A stretch of DNA of 64,000 bases from assembly GCF_902635505.1 (NCBI RefSeq), contig NC_045431.1, forward strand, positions 16,089,001 through 16,153,000. The letters run 5' to 3'. The notes below the pieces were generated by a model. It worked only from the letters and a program-made list of their open reading frames with translations, had not been told where the DNA came from and searched no databases. Shown here in pieces: positions 11,885 to 22,864 of this stretch. The translations under genes were made by a program, and so were the position numbers. The stretch's first letter is position 1. Every line of letters begins with the position of its first letter. The stretch comes from Sarcophilus harrisii (Eukaryota; Chordata; Mammalia; Dasyuromorphia; Dasyuridae).

Positions 11885-12052
11885 AGTGTTAGATTTCCAA
11901 CTAGAAGACTTGTATTTGAATCTTGACTTTCCTTCTTATTCTCTATGTGGTCTTCAGTAGGTTCAGTAACTTCTCTGGTCCTCAGTTTTATCATCTCTAA
12001 AATGACCTTGAGGATCTCTAGTACCCTGTCAAGTTCTAGATCCTATTAACTT
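11885..12052 (+). repeat. CORE-SINE (MIR/Mar type), sense
   Basis: TATTTGAATCTTGACTTTCC, TCTATGTGGTCTTCAGTAGG, CTGGTCCTCAGTTTTATCAT and the tail TCAAGTTCTAGATCCTATT follow the order of a CORE-SINE with a marsupial-type 3' end. Confidence 0.7.
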
Positions 12053-12636
12053 GTAATCAGGCTATTTAACCTGTTTTGAAGAGTTCTGAGAGCAGGAGAT
12101 AGCTCCATCTCCTTTCTGCGATTTCTGCATTTGCCAGATTAAGCAAAGGGAAGGGGAGGGCAATAGAAGGAGCTCTGTCTGCTTAATAGCAGAGCTGAAG
12201 AAGAGAACAAAAACATGGAAAACAAGCTCTAGTTGAGTCACCTCACTGCTCAAAGTCACCCGCTGCCTCCGGAACTCTCAGAAACTGGGCTTCTGTCGAT
12301 TGTGTGTAACTACTTACTTGGGACACATTTATTCCCAATCTGGGGCTCAGAATGAAGCCAAAATACTCTGACAACTGAGGAAGAACAGTTCTCTTCAGAG
12401 CTCCCAAGAGAGCCCTTCGTTTTCTTCTCAGTCCTCCTGATAGAAATTCAAGCGGATCCACTCCGTAGTTCCAAAGAAGGAAGACGTGTCTCTGACTGAG
12501 AAGGCTTCCTCTATTCAGACCAGCCTCCTCTAATTTATTCTCTACAGGTGAGGGAGCAGCAGCAGCAATTTTGCAAAAGCTGGTCTAGTTTCTCTATTAA
12601 GGGGCAAGGAGGCCATCATTGGGTCTCTAAGATCAG

Positions 12637-12765
12637 AGTTGTCAAACGCCCTGTCCTTGGACAACCTTTCCCACTTCCAGTGTAGTCGAAACCAGATTAA
12701 AATGTAATTAAGAAACATAACAAAATAAATCAAAATGCAACAAAATATAGATAATAGAAATGTGC
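12637..12765 (+). repeat. short hAT-like MITE (GTGTCAAAC type), copy 1
   Basis: Starts GAGTTGTCAAACGCCC and contains GTAGTCGAAACCAGATTAAA, TAATTAAGAAACATAACAAA and ACAAAATATAGATAAT. The same words in the same order recur at 47925-48065, where the right end TTTGACACCATTGGTC is kept. The paired ends GTGTCAAAC and GTTTGACAC suggest a nonautonomous DNA transposon. Confidence 0.6.
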
Positions 12766-13329
12766 CAAATAAAAAGAACAGTTACTAAAAGAAAGGACAA
12801 GATATCCTCAAAGGTAGAATAAGAAAATGAATGAGTAAAGAAAAAGTTCCTAATAGAATGAGGAAATACATGGGATAAGACAGTGCTGAATGCTTCATTT
12901 CCGGATGAAGAGAGCAATTCCATAATAGCTATCGAACAATTGAACCCCAGAAAATCAGGAATAGCCACAAGAGCAGCAAGAATAGTTTGAAACTCAAATT
13001 TAAGAATTGAATAAAGAGATAATTAATGAAATTAGAACTCTTATCTCTGTCATAGAATAGAAACAGGAAAATTTTTGCAAAGTAGTAGACACTAAAAGAA
13101 AAATAGGGAAAAGAGTTGTAGTAATACAACATGCAATGGTAATGAGTAGCAAAATCATTTAGAAAGCAAGACCCAATAATGTTTTGGAGAAGAAAAGCTT
13201 GCTTAAACATAAAGATTCATACAAAAGGAAAAGGAAACAATAATATAGATTTTTGTTATATCTCGGGGGAATTCAAAATGCAGAAGAGGCCATCATGATT
13301 TGAAGCAAAGCAACAGAATAAGTTACAAC

Positions 13330-14560
13330 TGTGAGTCAGGGAAATCAAATATACTTAAAATCCCCATAGATAAAAAGAAATTTAAAATTAAATATATATG
13401 CAGCAAATAACATGTAAAAGGTAACCTGACTGAATTATAAAAAGACCTAAATATTAAGAAAATAATTGTTGGGGATATTGATGCAGCTCCTAAAACTTAG
13501 ACAAATATAACAGAAAGATAAGTAAAAAGGAGGTCAAATATCTGAACAAAATATCAATAAAAGTAGATGTGATAGAGCTTTAGTGATTATTGAATGGAAA
13601 TATTAAGAAATATAAATATTTTTCAGCATTGTAATGTACCTTGAAAAAAATGAAAACATGAAGAATTATTAAATATGGAACCAATAATAACATGAAAGTT
13701 ATTTATGAAAAAGAACCAAAGTAAACACATCTATAATGGTGACTAATATCCTAAATAATGAGCAGTTCAAAGAACAAATAACAGTAACAATAATTATATC
13801 AAGGAAAACGACCACAGGAAAACTAAATAAAATGCAGGAGTTGTCCAAAGGACCAATCATGAAGAATACTACCTACCTTCTTTAAATGAAGTGATAAACT
13901 CAGGGTGGAGAATAAGAAAATTTTAGACATAGCCATTATCTGAATTTGTTTTGCTTGACTGTAAATATTTAATATGATCATTTTGGTTTTCCTTTTAATT
14001 TTTTTGGGAGGGAGATAAATATAAGAAAAAATAAATGTTTGTTAACTGAAAAATATTTTAATGTTATGAAAACAAGCTACAATATGAAGCTAGGGTAGTT
14101 CTCTGAGAGAAACATATGCCCCTGAACATTTATTAAATGAAAGAAAAATAAGATTTTTGATTTGTTTATTCAAATAATAAAAATGAGGAATCAATGAAAA
14201 GCGTGAAATAAAATAAAAATTGAAATCCTAAAAACAAAAAGGTAAACAAGATAGAAAACACAGACTATCTAACATAAACAAAGCTAGAGGTACATTTAAA
14301 AAATTAAAGAAACATATAATTAGCTAATTTTATAAGAGAAGAAAAACGTAACCAAAATTTAAAAAGAAACAGGAGAATTTGTAATTCATGTAAAAGAAAG
14401 AAAATAATTTGAAATTACTCCATCCAATTATATTCCAATGAAATTGAAAATAAATTAAATGGATGAAAGTTTTTAAAAGTATGAAATACCCAGATAAACA
14501 GGATAGGAAATGAAGGTTCTAAACATTCCATTCTGAGAAAGAGAAATAAGAAATTCAAAA
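13330..14560 (+). mobile_element. LINE-1 ORF2 fragment, sense, heavily decayed
   Basis: Strongly A-rich sense strand. AAATCCCCATAGATAAAAAG with AAATATATATGCAGCAAAT, GATGTGATAGAGCTTTAGTG, GAGCAGTTCAAAGAACAAAT with TTATATCAAGGAAAACGACC, and TTATATTCCAATGAAATTG match the order of the L1 endonuclease to early reverse-transcriptase region. Stops are frequent in all frames. The A-rich part from 12770 to 13330 may belong to the same copy but I could not match it. A second L1 3' end is nested at about 13855-14065. Confidence 0.7.
13855..14065 (+). mobile_element. L1 3' end nested in older L1
   Basis: ACATAGCCATTATCTGAATT, TTTGTTTTGCTTGACTGTAA, TTTTTTTGGGAGGGAGATAA and AATAAATGTTTGTTAACTGA form a short-type marsupial L1 3' UTR. 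The same 3' end type is seen at 50040-50200 (TTTGTTTTGCTTGACTATGC). The surrounding ORF2 sequence resumes after it. Confidence 0.65.
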
Positions 14561-14595
14561 TCATTAATGACTTTTCATGAAAAAATCAAATTTTT

Positions 14596-14745
14596 TCCTC
14601 TTCTTTTTTGGAGACAACTGGGGTTAAGTGGCTTGTCCAAGGTCACACAGGTAGGAAGTGTTAAGTGTCTGAGACCAGATTTGCACTCCAGTCCTTCTGA
14701 CCTCAGGGCTGGTCTCTACCTGTTGTACCATCTAACTGCCCCAGC
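14596..14745 (-). repeat. marsupial CORE-SINE, antisense
   Basis: AACTGGGGTTAAGTGGCTTG, AAGGTCACACAGGTAGGAAG, TGTTAAGTGTCTGAGACCAG and TGTACCATCTAACTGCCCCA are the reverse complement of the Mar/WSINE-like unit. It lies directly before the sense MIR at 14746. Confidence 0.88.
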
Positions 14746-14942
14746 CTGACACTTTTAGATGTGTGATCCTGGGCAAGAAACTTAAAAGCTCTGTCTGCCT
14801 CAGTTTCCTTGAACTACAAAATGGAGATAACAGCACTACCTCCCCAGATTATTGCAAGGATTAAATGAGATGATATGTATTAAGTGCTTAGCACAATGCT
14901 TGGTACATAGTAGGTACTGTATAAAAGCTTCCCTTCCTGACC
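14746..14942 (+). repeat. MIR 3' two-thirds, sense
   Basis: GATGTGTGATCCTGGGCAAG, GCCTCAGTTTCCTTGAACTA, AAGGATTAAATGAGATGATA and AGCACAATGCTTGGTACATA follow MIR order to the 3' end. The antisense SINE upstream appears to have landed in or beside its 5' part. Confidence 0.88.
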
Positions 14943-15192
14943 TCTCTGTTAGATTGTATGGAAGCAGCTAGTCTGAGTGGAGGAGTTCAGAGTGATGGCT
15001 GCAGTCTCCTTATGGATCCAGGGAGCAGGCTTCTCTCCCTGTTTTCCCACCTGAAGTGGGAAACCACTTTTGGGATTTCTTCCTTCTGATCTGTCTTAAA
15101 AAGAAAAGGAAAGGAAAGACTTATTTATGAATTTTGGGGTTCTTATGCTATAGCTATTTTCCTTGTATTCACCACACCATCGCTACCTCTAT

Positions 15193-15207
15193 AGAACCCT
15201 CCTTTTT
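15193..15207. repeat. target-site duplication, left copy (L1)
   Basis: AGAACCCTCCTTTTT, identical to 15982-15996. Together they bracket the L1 insertion. Confidence 0.9.
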
Positions 15208-15262
15208 CTTTATTTTTTAAAAATATTCACTTTATTTTTTAAGTAATAGCTTTTTATTTTCA

Positions 15263-15293
<31 letters not shown>

Positions 15294-15981
15294 AAAATGG
15301 TTTTCAACAGTCATCCTTGCAAAATCTTGTGTTCCAAATGTTTTCTCCCTCTCTTCCTCCATCCTCTCCCTTAGACAGCAAGTAATCTAGAACAGGTTAA
15401 ACATGTGCAATTCTTCTATACATATTTCCACAATTATCTTGATGCACAAGAAATATCAGATCAAAAAGGGAAAAAAAGATGAGAAAGAAAACAAAAAGCA
15501 AGCAAACAACAACAAAAAAGGTGAGAATACTATGTTGTGATCCACACTCAGTCCCCACAGTCTCTCTCTGGGTGTAGATGTTTTTCTCTATCACAAGACC
15601 ATTGGAACTGGCCTTAATCACCTTATTGTTGAAAAGAGCCATGTCTATCAGAATTAGTCATTATATAATCTTGTTGCCCTGTACAGTGATCTCCTGGTCC
15701 TGCTCATTTCCCTCAGCATCAGTTCATGTCAGTCTCTCCAGGCCTCTCTGAAATCATCCTAGTGGTTGTTTCTTACAGAACAATAATATCCCATGACATT
15801 CATATACTGTGACTTATTCAGCCATTCCCAAGCTGAGGGGCAGCCACTCAGTTTCCAGTTTCCTGCCATACAAAGAGGGCAGCCCATGTGGGTCCCTTTC
15901 CCTCTTTCTCTTTGGGATACAGGCCCAGTAGAGACACTGCTGGATCAAAGGGATGCACAGCCTCATGACCCTTTCGGTGTA
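15208..15981 (-). mobile_element. 5'-truncated LINE-1 insertion with exact target-site duplications
   Basis: The minus strand reads GGCCTGTATCCCAAAGAGAA, AACTGGAAACTGAGTGGCTG, GGAATGGCTGAATAAGTCAC, TTCTGTAAGAAACAACCACT, GGCCTGGAGAGACTGACATG and GGGGACTGAGTGTGGATCAC. It is the C-terminal end of L1 ORF2 plus the 3' UTR. A (TA)14 run at 15263-15290 lies in the 3' UTR. The 15-bp duplications make this the cleanest L1 insertion in the left half. It is dead on arrival because the 5' seven-eighths are absent. Confidence 0.93.
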
Positions 15982-15996
15982 AGAACCCTCCTTTTT
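15982..15996. repeat. target-site duplication, right copy (L1)
   Basis: AGAACCCTCCTTTTT, identical to 15193-15207. Confidence 0.9.
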
Positions 15997-15999
15997 GAC

Positions 16000-17000
16000 A
16001 TAGGAAAACAGCAAAGCTGTTACCATCTTACATACAGTTACAACTGCTTACAGTCAGCAGTACAAGTTTAGGATCAGTCCACCTCTCCACTTTAGAAGCT
16101 CCTGATTTCACTCTGAGAACCCTGTTCCCCGGAGATGTATTGACCTTTCCTGGTGTTCGAAGCCTATTGGTCGGTTCCCATCTCTCCTTTCTACTGAAGC
16201 AGATTTTGCCTCCATCTAAGCAGGAGTCAATTTGGAAGTACCTGAACATGGAACGCTTTGCCTAAGAAAGGAGCGAGTTGTCCATCCCGTGAGGGGTTGG
16301 AGTCCAAACCAGACAGTCACTTATTGACAATCTGCTGAGAGGCTTTCTGCTTTGGACAAGAGTTCAGCTGAATGACCAACTCTAGGATCCTGACTCTTTG
16401 CCCAGGCCTGTAAGACACACACCCTGGTCTCCCATGAGCTTCATGTCTGCACTGGAAGCCCAGAGGAGCCGTGTTTCATCCTTTGCTCTCAATCAGCCCA
16501 TCCTCGGGGATGCAGGAATGATGACAACATTCGACCTCTCTGCCTGTCTTCGCTCCGCCAGCTGTCAGTTGTCCAGCTCCGACGGCTCCTTTGCTGATTC
16601 TTCAGGCAACGCTCTCCCTTTTCCCTTCCTGCTGCCTGGCCGGGCTGCTGATGCAGGGAGGGAGAGCAGGGGAAAGGTGATGAAATCCCAGCCAGCTGAT
16701 CTGGTTCCTTGGTAGTAGCTGGGGAGAGAGGTCTGCCAGGGGAGGAGGTTAAAGTTGTTGGCTAGAAAGAGGCTTGGGGTTATCAAGGGATTCCAATAGT
16801 CCATCCTCTCCCTGTCTCCCTCAGATAATCAGGAGAGCTGGCTGGAAGTGCTAATCTTCACACAACACAGCCAAGGAGTTATCACTGGGGCAGAAGCCCA
16901 GCCCTTTCCTGAGTCTGCTCCATCCCTTTCTTCTGAAACCCTTTCCTGGGCCAGAAGACCATTTGGACAGTCGGTTATCCGTTGTTATTTCTGTCATGGC
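16000..17000. other. unique DNA, nothing assigned
   Basis: Moderately GC-rich with no recognisable repeat. Overlapping frames at 16398-16715 (plus) and 16565-16804 (minus) have no domain. Confidence 0.4.
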
Positions 17001-17009
17001 AAGCCTTAC

Positions 17010-17330
17010 AGAACTGAGAACTGGAAGGGCCCTTGGAAATGGATCATCTGACCCAATGCCTTCAAATTACAGAGAAGAAAACTGAGGTCTGAAGAGAGAA
17101 AGTGACTTTCCCTCCCAGCTCGAAATCCTATGGATCAGTCCAAGGCTCTTTTCTACTACTCCATAATGCCATTTTACAAATAATAACAGCTCCCATGAAG
17201 ACAATGCCCAAAACATCATTGTCACAATTGCCTTGGGAGGCAGGTAGAACAGGTATATTCACTTTTAATGTACAGAGGAGGAAGGTGAACGTCAGAAAAA
17301 TTAAATCCCAGAGCTGGGACTCTTTTTATT
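17010..17330 (-). repeat. two MIR/CORE-SINE fragments, antisense
   Basis: First: GAACTGGAAGGGCCCTTGGA, AATTACAGAGAAGAAAACTGAGG. Second, from about 17165: CATTTTACAAATAATAACAG, AATGTACAGAGGAGGAAGG, CCCAGAGCTGGGACTC. Both match the antisense CORE-SINE order. Confidence 0.65.
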
Positions 17331-17334
17331 CTAT

Positions 17335-17910
17335 GAGCTCTTCAATCTTTCCACTGGATCGCATTGCCTCAGAGGTGTGCAGCAACAAGGAGGTGGGGGA
17401 CACGGTGGAAGTCATCTAGCTCTTACCGTGAAAAGGCTTTCACGGGTGGAATTATTAGCAAGAAAGGTGACACATCATCAGGAGCCACATTGTTTGGGAC
17501 AGATAGTCAGGGACACGGGAGTTCAAACAAGAAAAAAAGTCACTGAGACACAGACACGACTTTTATGAGTCGAGGATGGTGGGGGGATTAAAAAAATGAC
17601 TGACACATTATTCTTTTTTGTACTCAAGGTTTTTCTTGATACCTCCTTCCAGAGGGAGATCTCTGTGTTCTTTCTCATAACTCCCTTCCAGGTGGGCAAC
17701 GCAGCTTCCTTCCCCGCTCCTTTCTCTTCTTCCCACCTCCTTTTTTCTTCTCCCCCTGACCACATGAGGAATCATATCCTTACCTGCTGGTGCTCCGCCC
17801 AAAGGAATATACATTTTGATCACTGATTCCTAGCAAATTATCTTCAGGTTTACAGGCTAGATTTATTTTTAAAGGACCTGAAACCGAAATCACTCTGATG
17901 GTCTTTGGCC
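17335..17910. other. unique DNA, nothing assigned
   Basis: No repeat or gene is recognised. The frames here overlap on both strands. Confidence 0.35.
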
Positions 17911-17914
17911 AGCA

Positions 17915-18548
17915 TTAGGTCCCAGGCCAAGACTCATTTGACCATTGTTTGATCTCCGATGTTTTAGCAATTGTTTTTATTTTGTCCAAATATCCTGAGG
18001 GTCTTCCCCCAAAAAATTAACTTTGTTTTTTGTAATTTTTGTTCTTTTGTTTTTTAAATTAGGTAGAAGAGGCTATCTTCTGCCCCATTCCTATAATCAA
18101 TAAATGGGCCCTGTCTCAGTCAAACTGAGACTTGGGAAAGACCTTAACTCAAAAAGCAATTGCTTCTGTTTTGTCTCGCTAGCCTGAGGGTCTTTCCTCC
18201 CCAAAAAGTTGATTTTCTTTTTGTCATTTCATTGTTTTGTTTTTTAAACTAGGTAAAAGAGGCCATCCTTTGCCCTATTCCTAACCTAACCTTAATCAAT
18301 AAATGGACTTTGCCTCAGTCAAACTAAGTCTTGGGAAAGACCTTAACTTAAAAAGGCCAAGGCCTCCCACTGCATCTGGGTCCATTTCCGGTCATCCTGA
18401 TCAATGTCTTGCCACTGGACCCAGATGGCTTAGGAGGAGACTTGGCCCAGCCTCCCTCACTTCAATCCAGTTCACTTGCAAGTCATGACATCACATTCCT
18501 GATATTATGGTCCTCTTGTAAAATAAAAGAAGATGACTAATGAACAAA
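17915..18548 (+). repeat. RTE-tail-type interspersed repeat with internal 189-bp duplication
   Basis: Ends in GTCATGACATCACATTCCTG, TTATGGTCCTCTTGTAAAAT and GAAGATGACTAATGAACAAA, a decayed form of the marsupial tail GTCATGGTCCTCTTTGAGAA followed by ACAAACAACAAC. I believe it is an RTE-derived SINE. Inside it, 17968-18156 and 18157-18345 are tandem copies, each opening CAATTG and containing CCTGAGGGTCTT, AATCAATAAATGG and CTTGGGAAAGACCTTAACT. The single-unit copy at 23288 shows the duplication is not fixed in the family. Confidence 0.7.
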
Positions 18549-18589
18549 GGCCCTTTCATTTCTTCTTTATGCTTGACATGTTAACTTTC

Positions 18590-18697
18590 TCCTTAGAATA
18601 AAAACTTTTTCAGGGCAAACATAGTTTATTTTTTTTCCTTGATATCCCCAATACTATACCTGGAAAACAGAAAAATGCTTAATAAGTATTTATTGAT
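18590..18697 (+). repeat. L2 3' end, sense
   Basis: AGAATAAAAACTTTTTCAGG, ATATCCCCAATACTATACCT and GCTTAATAAGTATTTATTGA match the L2 terminal words. Confidence 0.75.
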
Positions 18698-18817
18698 TAC
18701 TTGCCTATCTCTGGACTATCACGTATTCCTCATATTAACCTGTATCCGTGCAATTAGGTCTAGAGCTATAATGGAGAACCCAGAGTAACAGAGTTTTCTA
18801 CCTTCTCTAGTAGGATA

Positions 18818-19045
18818 ATAACAGCTAGCATTTATATAGAACTTGAAGTATTTCCAAAGCATATTATGTCTATTATCTCTTAAACTTCACAGCAACACTA
18901 AGGCAGGTGCTAGTCTGATCAATATTTTATAGTTGAGAGAAGGCAGATAAATTTGCCCAGAGTCCCACAGCTAGTGAATATCTGAAGCAGTATTTGAACT
19001 CAGACCTCCTCGTACTCCTTAACACTATGTCATCTAACTTGGAGG
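18818..19045 (-). repeat. MIR, antisense, nearly full length
   Basis: ACAGCTAGCATTTATATAGA, CTTCACAGCAACACTAAGGC, AGAGTCCCACAGCTAGTGAA and TTTGAACTCAGACCTCCTCG run in antisense MIR order. Confidence 0.85.
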
Positions 19046-19077
19046 CAAAGGTCTTAAAGTAATCATAATTTTTTTTT

Positions 19078-19375
19078 AGATGGAAGGAACCTTAACCATA
19101 ATAAAGTCAAATCTCTTATTTTACAGATGAAGAAGCTGAGAATTAGTTAGATCAGATTTCAAGTTCAGAGCCATACAAGGAGTAAGTAGCAGAGCAGAAA
19201 TTCTATTCCATGTCTTTTCATTTCAAATCCAGCACCCCATTCTCCGTGCCATATCGTACGGTGTAAAAAGTATTTGTCACTGTCATAGGTTTAGAGCCGA
19301 AAAGGATTTTGGAGACCATTGATAACGTTCAACTGTCTCATTTAACACATGAAAAACCTGAAGAGGAAATGAGGA
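19078..19375 (-). repeat. two CORE-SINE fragments, antisense
   Basis: GATGGAAGGAACCTTAACCA, TTACAGATGAAGAAGCTGAG and GTAAGTAGCAGAGCAGAAAT form one copy. A second partial copy starts near 19288 (TTTAGAGCCGAAAAGGATTT, AACACATGAAAAACCTGAAG). Confidence 0.7.
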
Positions 19376-20181
19376 AGAAGCTTGCACATTTCCCATTTGC
19401 CAGTCAAACTCCCCTTCCCACATCCCCCCTCCCACACACACAGATCAAAGTGCTCCAGACTTACCTTGTTTCCCAGAAAAAGCCAAAATCTATTCAACTC
19501 TAGCTCAGCACACTTTCTAAAATGGGGTGGGGTCATGTCAGTTCATGAGATGATAAGCTTTTACTAAGCCTTTTGTGCCAGACACTGTGCTAAGTGTCGA
19601 GGACACAAAGAAGAGCAAAAAACTTGAATCCTGCTTAGTCTAATGGGAGACATCCCATGCAAACAGCTACTTACATGCAATGTAAATAGAAAATAATTTT
19701 AGAGAAAAGGCACTAGCAGGAGGGAATTGGGAAAATCTGGCCGAAGGTGGGGTTTGATTGGAGCTTTGAAGAAAACCATTGGAGCGAAAAGGCAGATGTG
19801 ATTTGGGAGAGAATTCCAGGTGGGAGTGGGGAACCTCCAATCCAAAAGCATTGTGTCTTCTGCGTGAAGAGCTTCGAGTCAGTCTGTGTAACTGGATTGT
19901 AATGTGGAGGAGAAAGGAATTGAGTTCAGAAGGGGTGGACTATGAGAGAATTTTATATTTGATCCTGCAATTGCAGTTTGTTGACTAGGGACAGAAGACA
20001 CGGTTGGACCTATAATTTGGGATATTTTTGGCAGCTGAGTGGAGGAACGATTGATTGAATGGAGAGATTAGAGGGAGGGAGCCCACTCAGAGGGCTATTG
20101 CAATAGTCCAGGCTGAGAAATAATCAGGGCAGTGTCTTTGTGAGTAGAAAGAAGGAAATAGAGAAGATGCAAAGTGTCAAT

Positions 20182-20600
20182 ATTTGTCCTTCATTTTCAA
20201 AAAAGACCAGTGACATCATGATGGGTGATCCCCGGACTTGAGTTAAATTTAAGTGAAGGAGAGATGTATGGGGTCATCGGTCGCCCTTTTTCTTCCAGAG
20301 TCATTGATGTGCAGTGGCAAGACAGAACAAAATGTCAGGATGACTGGCAATGACCTGCACTGCAGTGGATGACCTTGGAGTCCTCAGTGGCCAAGCCCCA
20401 AGCCCTCCAGAGCACCAGCTCCAGCTGCGTCCCACCCATTCCACCGGGAGACATCTGCACTCACCCTGTTAGGCAGCCCCCCAAGTCATCAGTGGGCCTC
20501 AGGCCAGTTGGCCACTCTTGACTTGCTTTAGCCTGGCTGCTGAGACAGTTTTACGGGGGGTGGGGCTGCTGTTCCTGCTTCAGCTTCTTGAAGCTCCCTG
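20182..20600 (-). repeat. RTE-tail-type repeat inserted in L2, antisense
   Basis: Opens TTTGTCCTTCATTTTCAAAA, AGACCAGTGACATCATGATG and continues ACTTGAGTTAAATTTAAGTG and GGCAAGACAGAACAAAATGTC. This is the reverse complement of the family ending GTCATGGTCCTCTTTGAGAA. It interrupts the L2 antisense sequence. The left edge is clear and the right edge is uncertain. Confidence 0.7.
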
Positions 20601-20857
20601 TGTGACTTAGACACAAGTGAACACCACAGGTGGGTGGGCTGCCCTGAAAAGGGGTCATCAGAGAGACTCCCCGAAACACTCCAGGACAGAATCTGACAAG
20701 AGATCTGAGGTAAGTTTTAGTAAAGAGTTAAAGTTGTCATTAAAGTTACAAGATTATGTAACTGGTCAGGGAATGGGGACCTCAGCCAGAACAGGGAAGC
20801 TTTGGGGAGGGCTAATGAATTCTGCTTGGGATGTGTTCAGCTTGAGATGCTTGTGTC

Positions 20858-21541
20858 TCTATTAGGCCTGTATCCCAAAGAGATCAGTAAAAAGGGGAAA
20901 GGATCCACGTGTGCAAAGATGTTCGTGGCAGCCCTTTTTGTGGTGGCGAGGAACTGGAAACTGAGCAGACGCCCAGCAGTTGGAGAATAAGTGATGGTCT
21001 ATGAATGTTATGAAATATTATTGTTCTGTAAGAAATGACCAGGAGGATGATTTCAGAGAGGCCTGGAGAGACTTACAGGAACTGATGCTAAGGGAAATGA
21101 GGAGAACCAGGAAATCATTATACACAGCAAGACTACCTGATGATCAGTTCTGATGGACGTGGCTCTCTTCAACAATAAGATGATTCAGGCAAGTTCTAAT
21201 ACTCTCGTGATGGAGAAAGCCATCTGCATCCAGCGGGAGGACCATGGGGACTGAGTGTGGACCGCAACATAATATTTTTACTTTTTTGGTTTTGTTTGTT
21301 TCTTTTTCTCATTTTTTTCTTTTGTGATGTGATTTTTCTTGTGCAGCATGATAAATGTGGAAATATGTATAGAAGATTTGCACATGTTTAACATATATTG
21401 GATTACTCACTGTCTAGGGGAGGAAGTGGGGGGAAGGGAGGGAGGAAAATTTGGAACACAAGGGTTTCTAGGGGTGAATGTTAAAAACTACAGTCCATAT
21501 TTTTTAAATAAAAAGCTATTTTTTTTTAAAAAATAGCTTTA
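20858..21541 (+). mobile_element. 5'-truncated LINE-1 inserted in L2, sense
   Basis: Reads GGCCTGTATCCCAAAGAGAT, AACTGGAAACTGAGCAGACG, TTCTGTAAGAAATGACCAGG, GGCCTGGAGAGACTTACAGG, TGGACGTGGCTCTCTTCAAC and CTGAGTGTGGACCGCAACAT, then the 3' UTR ending AAATAAAAAGCTATT. It is the same C-terminal ORF2 plus 3' UTR segment as at 15208-15981, which it resembles closely. The end carries a 13-bp palindrome (see the 21512-21540 entry). A clear target-site duplication was not found. Confidence 0.88.
21512..21540. repeat. perfect 13-bp inverted repeat at the L1 3' end
   Basis: AAAGCTATTTTTT (21512-21524) and AAAAAATAGCTTT (21528-21540) are exact reverse complements with a 3-bp spacer. The left arm is the usual end of this L1. 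The right arm is its mirror and replaces the expected poly-A tail. Confidence 0.85.
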
Positions 21542-22864
21542 GGATATCTTAAATGATTAAATTCTAAATGTCCAAGAAGTAATTGGTGAAGTGGGACTGG
21601 AGCTCAGGAAAGAGAAATCAAGCTGTACATATTGATCTAGGAATCATCTGTAATAAGAAGGAAACTATGAGAGCTTTTGAGAAACCAAGGAAGCTAGTAT
21701 AGAGGGACAAAAGAAGAAGACCCAGGATGCATCTTGAGGAACACCCGTTTTGAAGATCTAACAGAGAAAACTAGGAAGAAGAGGTCAGACAGATAGAAAG
21801 AGAGCCAGGAGAGACAGTATCATAAAAACTTGGAGAAGAGCAGGAGCTGGAAGTGACCAATGGTGTCCAAGTTTGCTCAGACATCAAACAGAAGAGAATC
21901 TAGAAAAAAAAAAAAAAACATTAGCTTTATCAATCAAGAGATCACTAGTAATTTTGGAGAAGACAGCTGTATTTGAATGATAAAATCAGAAGCCAGATGG
22001 CAGACGTTTTAGAAGCCAATGATTGGAGAAGAAGTGGAGGCACCTAATGTGGATGGATTTCTCAAAGACTTTGGTCAAGAAGGGAAGAAAAGATAGAAGA
22101 TATAGAACCAAGATAGAAATAAAGTTTTTGGCAAACAGAATCAACATGGGTATATTTGTGGATAGCAGGGAAGGAGCTAATAAGCAGGAAGAGATAGAAT
22201 AGTAAAGACAGAGTGAGTGTTATCATGGGAATGATCTTCTGGAGAACAAGGAGGGATGGAATCAAGAGGACATGGAAAGGGGTTTGCTTTGGTAAAGAGA
22301 AAGGCTTCCTCTTCAAATGAATCAGGGGTGAAGGGGAAAATAGCTGACAAAGATGTCTAAGACATGAACAGAAGGGACAATACAAGAGGGAATTCTTGGT
22401 GAATGGTCTCAGTTTTTTTTTTCCCCAGTGAAGTAAAAAGTGCATCTTCAGCTGAGGAAGCAGGAGGAGGAAGTGCCACGGGGAGCTTGAAGAGGAATGA
22501 ACAGGGTCAGTAGAATAGCCAATCAATTAGGAAGGCGTACACAGATTGCCTTGCTACAGTGAAAACATGGTGGAGATTATGGGACATCAATTTATGGCGG
22601 ATGCAATCAGCCTGATTTTGTGATTTTTTCCAATACCTTTTAGCATGTGCAAAGAGTGAGAGAGGCAGATGGTGGGAATAAACAAGGTTGAGGTTTGCCA
22701 AGCCATGATCAGCAATTGTTAGACGATGGTGCAGAATTGAACTGATTTACCACATGCTCAAAGTGGAGAAGGAAGAATAATGTGGAAGGGGATGACCAAT
22801 GCAGGGATGGTAGCTTGGGGAAAAATTGGGAGACATAATGATAAAGGAAAGGAGGATGTCAGAC

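Larger units (their letters stand above)
19546..22860 (-). mobile_element. long L2 copy, antisense, split by RTE-like and L1 insertions
   Basis: The plus strand shows the antisense order of L2. The 3' end comes first (CTAAGCCTTTTGTGCCAGAC, GGGAGACATCCCATGCAAAC). ORF2 C-terminal sequence follows (GGGCTATTGCAATAGTCCAG; TTCAGCTTGAGATGCTTG; GGACTGGAGCTCAGGAAAG; ATCTAGGAATCATCTGTAAT; TTGAGGAACACCCG; GATCACTAGTAATTTTGGAG; AAGTGGAGGCACCTAATGTG). The reverse-transcriptase part comes last. The L2 parts are 19546-20180, about 20690-20857 and 21541-22860, roughly 2.1 kb in all. All frames are broken. Confidence 0.8.

Noticed and set aside
17915-18548. Endogenous retrovirus LTR, because of duplicated AATAAA-like words
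   Set aside because: There are no TG...CA ends or short target duplication. The family tail is of RTE type and the duplicated AATAAATGG is part of the 189-bp tandem unit.
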